From contig CAZXAU010000001.1 in the NCBI GenBank assembly GCA_964638675.1, forward strand, positions 186,001-250,000: DNA of 64,000 nt, in the 5' to 3' direction. The notes beneath the pieces are model-generated. The model saw only the letters and a program-made list of their open reading frames with translations. It made no database searches and was not told the origin of the DNA. The number at the start of each line of letters is the position of its first letter. Positions within the stretch are counted from its first letter, which is position 1. Source of the DNA: SIG714 sp964638675. Lineage in GTDB: Bacteria; Bacillota; Clostridia; Oscillospirales; CAG-272. The translations under genes and the position numbers were made by a program. Positions 61,608 through 64,000 of the stretch are shown here, in pieces.

Positions 61608-62654
61608 ATGAGCCTTTTTAAAGATAAAGTGTTGATGATAACCGGAGGTACCGGTTCGTTTGGAAATGCAGTTCTCAACCGTTTTCTCAAAACAGACATC
61701 GGTGAGATACGTGTTTTTTCACGTGATGAGAAAAAGCAGGACGATATGCGTCATGAATTTCAGGCTAAAATGCCTGATGTTGCCGACAAGATCAAATTTT
61801 TTATAGGCGATGTACGTTCGCTCGAATCATGCCGCAGTGCGATGCACGGAGTTGATTATATTTTCCATGCTGCTGCATTGAAGCAGGTTCCGTCATGTGA
61901 ATTTTTCCCTATGGAAGCGGTTAAAACCAATATTATGGGAACCGATAATGTTCTCACAGCGGCTATAGAAGAGGGCGTTGAGTGCGTTATCTGCCTTTCG
62001 ACAGACAAAGCGGCTTACCCCGTGAATGCTATGGGTACATCTAAGGCTATGGAGGAAAAGGTTGCGGTTGCAAAGTCAAGATATTCGGGAAAGACCAAGA
62101 TCTGCTGTACACGTTACGGCAACGTGATGTGTTCACGCGGTTCGGTTATTCCTCTCTGGATAGATCAGATCAGAAGCGGAAATCCGATCACGCTTACAGA
62201 CGGGGGCATGACACGCTTTATTATGTCGCTTGACGAAGCGGTCGATCTCGTACTCTTTGCATTTGAGCATGGAGAAAACGGAGACATACTTGTTCAGAAA
62301 GCTCCTGCCTGCACAATACAGACGCAGGCTGAGGCTGTATGCGAGCTTTTTGGCGGTGATAAGGAAAACATAAAGGTTATCGGAATCCGTCACGGAGAGA
62401 AAATGTACGAAACACTTCTCACCAATGAAGAATGTGCCAATGCCGTTGATATGGGGGATTTCTACCGTGTTCCTGCCGATAAGCGCGGACTTAACTACGA
62501 TAAATTCTTCAGCGAGGGCGATTCACAGCGTAATCCTCTCAAGGAATTCAATTCAAACAATACAGAACTCCTGACGGTCGATGAGGTCAAAGAAAAGCTT
62601 ATTTCGCTCGAATATATCAGAGATGAGCTTGATAAATCGGGAATTTCGTATTAA
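61608..62654 (+). CDS. capE: UDP-GlcNAc 4,6-dehydratase/5-epimerase (CapE/FnlA type)
   Basis: A 348-residue short-chain dehydrogenase of the CapE/FnlA group, first enzyme of UDP-N-acetyl-L-fucosamine synthesis. MITGGTGSFGNAVLNRFL is the NAD motif, VDYIFHAAALKQVPSCEF the family hallmark, and LSTDKAAYPVNAMGTSKAME has Met in place of the usual catalytic Tyr before Lys, as in CapE. CTRYGNVMCSRGSVIPLW and GEKMYETLLTNEE follow. A variant acting as 4-epimerase or forming another 6-deoxy sugar is possible. Confidence 0.9.
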   Translation: MSLFKDKVLMITGGTGSFGNAVLNRFLKTDIGEIRVFSRDEKKQDDMRHEFQAKMPDVADKIKFFIGDVRSLESCRSAMHGVDYIFHAAALKQVPSCEFFPMEAVKTNIMGTDNVLTAAIEEGVECVICLSTDKAAYPVNAMGTSKAMEEKVAVAKSRYSGKTKICCTRYGNVMCSRGSVIPLWIDQIRSGNPITLTDGGMTRFIMSLDEAVDLVLFAFEHGENGDILVQKAPACTIQTQAEAVCELFGGDKENIKVIGIRHGEKMYETLLTNEECANAVDMGDFYRVPADKRGLNYDKFFSEGDSQRNPLKEFNSNNTELLTVDEVKEKLISLEYIRDELDKSGISY

Positions 62655-62678
62655 TGCTTAAAGGTGGAGGTAATCGAA

Positions 62679-63854
62679 ATGACCGGAAATTTTGAAAATG
62701 TAAAGTGGCAGGAAAACGGAAAGCTTAAGCTGCTCATTATAGTCGGCACACGCCCTGAGATCATACGTCTTGCAGAGGTAATAAAAAAGTGCCGCAAATA
62801 TTTTGACACGATTCTTGCCCACACGGGACAGAATTACGACTACAACCTCAACGGAGTTTTCTTCCGTGATCTTAAGTTAGGCGAGCCTGAAGTATATCTC
62901 AATGCAGTCGGCAGTGATCTCGGAGAAACGATGGGCAATATTATTTCATCCTCATATCAGCTGATGGCGCAGATAAAGCCTGACGGAGTGCTTGTTCTCG
63001 GCGATACAAACTCCTGCCTTTCTGTAATAGGAGCAAAACGTCTTCATATTCCGATCTTCCATATGGAGGCAGGAAACCGTTGCAAGGATGAGTGTCTGCC
63101 TGAGGAAACCAACAGAAGAATTGTTGATATTATAAGCGATGTCAACATGGCATATTCTGAGCACGCAAGGCGTTATCTCGCCGATTGCGGACTTCCGAAG
63201 GAACGCACGTATGTCACGGGTTCGCCTATGGCAGAGGTGCTGCACAGTAATCTGAATGAGATTGAAAAGTCTGATATACACGAAAGACTCGGACTTGAAA
63301 AAGGAAGATATATCCTCCTTTCGGCACACCGTGAGGAGAATATAGACACCGAAAAGAATTTTCTCTCACTCTTTGGTGCGATAAATAAAATGGCTGAAAA
63401 GTACGATATGCCGATCCTTTATTCCTGCCATCCACGCTCACGCAAGAGAATTGAGCAGAGTGGATTTGAGCTTGACCCGAGAGTCATTCGTCATGAGCCG
63501 CTCGGATTCCATGATTACAACTGCCTGCAGATGAATGCATTCTGTGTAGTTTCAGACAGCGGAACGCTTCCCGAGGAATCAAGCTTTTTCACAAGCGTCG
63601 GGCATCCTTTTCCTGCTGTATGTATAAGGACCTCTACCGAACGCCCCGAAGCGCTTGATAAAGCATGCTTTATACTTTCGGGAATAGACGAAAAAGGACT
63701 TCTTCAATCGGTAGAAACGGCGGTCGAGATGAATAAAAATTGCGATTACGGCATACCTGTACCCGATTACATTGAAGAAAATGTTTCGTCAAAGGTTGTA
63801 AAGATAATTCAGAGCTATGTCGGTGTTGTCAATAAAATGGTCTGGAGAAAATAA
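62679..63854 (+). CDS. capG: UDP-N-acetylglucosamine 2-epimerase family (CapG/FnlC/WecB type)
   Basis: A 391-residue non-hydrolysing 2-epimerase. LLIIVGTRPEIIRLAEVIKK, AHTGQNYDYNLNGVFFRDL, VLVLGDTNSCLSVIGAKRL, HMEAGNRCKDECLPEETNRR, LSAHREENIDTEKNF and VSDSGTLPEESSFF fit the family. FFRDL and GNRCKDECLPEE are typical of the CapG/FnlC subgroup acting on UDP-2-acetamido-2,6-dideoxy sugars. GGAGG at 8-nt spacing selects ATG 62679. The intermediate reductase CapF/FnlB is not found between capE and capG nor elsewhere in the window. Confidence 0.9.
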   Translation: MTGNFENVKWQENGKLKLLIIVGTRPEIIRLAEVIKKCRKYFDTILAHTGQNYDYNLNGVFFRDLKLGEPEVYLNAVGSDLGETMGNIISSSYQLMAQIKPDGVLVLGDTNSCLSVIGAKRLHIPIFHMEAGNRCKDECLPEETNRRIVDIISDVNMAYSEHARRYLADCGLPKERTYVTGSPMAEVLHSNLNEIEKSDIHERLGLEKGRYILLSAHREENIDTEKNFLSLFGAINKMAEKYDMPILYSCHPRSRKRIEQSGFELDPRVIRHEPLGFHDYNCLQMNAFCVVSDSGTLPEESSFFTSVGHPFPAVCIRTSTERPEALDKACFILSGIDEKGLLQSVETAVEMNKNCDYGIPVPDYIEENVSSKVVKIIQSYVGVVNKMVWRK

Positions 63855-63869
63855 ATTAGAACAAAATAA

Positions 63870-63910
63870 GCCGTACAGAAGGATACTGATCAGTCTGTGC
63901 GGCGTTTTTA
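63870..63910 (+). terminator. Rho-independent terminator of the exopolysaccharide operon
   Basis: GCCGTACAGA (63870-63879) pairs with TCTGTGCGGC (63894-63903), with one G.T pair, followed by GTTTTTAATAT. It closes the operon. A TTGACA at 63984-63989 near the window edge may belong to the next promoter, whose -10 box is not visible. Confidence 0.85.
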
Positions 63911-64000
63911 ATATCAGGCTTTTTATTGAAGTTTGTTTTTTCTCAGAAAATAAAAATATTTAACAATGTTCACACTCGGCTACTTGACATTTAAGCAGTT

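Noticed and set aside
1..64000. Insertion sequence, prophage or integrative element
   Set aside because: No transposase, integrase, phage structural gene or flanking direct repeats were recognised; the dispersed repeats carry no genes.

Overview
The window looks like chromosome of an anaerobic, spore-forming Clostridia, most likely a Ruminococcus-like member of the Oscillospiraceae/Ruminococcaceae. Reasons: a spoIIIA operon and a gerW-type sporulation gene, the SCIFF peptide with its radical-SAM maturase, ScpAB, a fused shikimate dehydrogenase-kinase, a protein with choline/glucan-binding type repeats, near-consensus SigA promoters (TTGACA, 17-bp spacer, TATAAT-like) and purine-rich ribosome binding sites. 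No transposase, phage gene, CRISPR array, tRNA or rRNA was recognised. The genus is inferred from gene content only.

Layout. 1-4500: end of an unknown gene, a PadR/DUF1700/DUF4097 operon, two decayed genes (a small membrane protein and a metallophosphoesterase) and a lone glycosyltransferase. 4600-7040: an acetyltransferase, then a queuosine section (candidate preQ1-I riboswitch, YhhQ-type transporter, QueF). 7090-12500 (minus): PLP decarboxylase, SCIFF maturase and peptide, DUF368 lipid-carrier transporter and PRPP synthetase. 12800-19000: RluA-type pseudouridine synthase with a two-component system, a radical-SAM protein and a large secreted repeat protein. 19150-23950 (minus): a Cys-rich small protein and spoIIIAA-AB-AC-AD-AE-AF-AH, with no spoIIIAG. 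24400-37400 (minus): a long run aroB-aroC-aroEK-aroQ-aroA-tyrA-aroF-pheA-fakB-fakA-pepF. It covers every shikimate step from DAHP synthesis to chorismate, plus the Phe and Tyr branch enzymes, followed by a fatty-acid kinase pair and an M3 peptidase. 37900-47800 (plus): lon, engB, a site-2 protease, scpA, scpB, DUF2953, gerW, a D,D-carboxypeptidase, an RluB/RsuA pseudouridine synthase and a sirtuin. 48000-63900 (plus): a 14-gene exopolysaccharide operon with its own promoter and end terminator. It has a lipid-carrier phosphoglycosyl transferase, seven glycosyltransferases, a Wzy-like polymerase, a Wzx flippase, an FrhB-like protein, a pyruvyl transferase, an acyltransferase and CapE/CapG-like nucleotide-sugar enzymes.

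The most unusual signal is non-coding. A family of roughly 125-160 bp multi-hairpin repeats sits directly against the start codons of five unrelated genes (prs, spoIIIAF, aroC, engB and the RluB-like gene), always in the orientation of the gene, with a sixth decayed copy near position 325. The gene-proximal hairpin follows a Shine-Dalgarno-like AAGGAAG. In four copies it carries a tiny reading frame (MRKLWS, MRKRWS or MRKP) that stops 2-8 nt before the main start, which suggests a mobile or amplified translational leader. A second, longer family with two divergent copies precedes queF and aroQ; one of its hairpins is kept although its arm sequence differs between copies. Both families were found by eye and need covariance and genome-wide searches.
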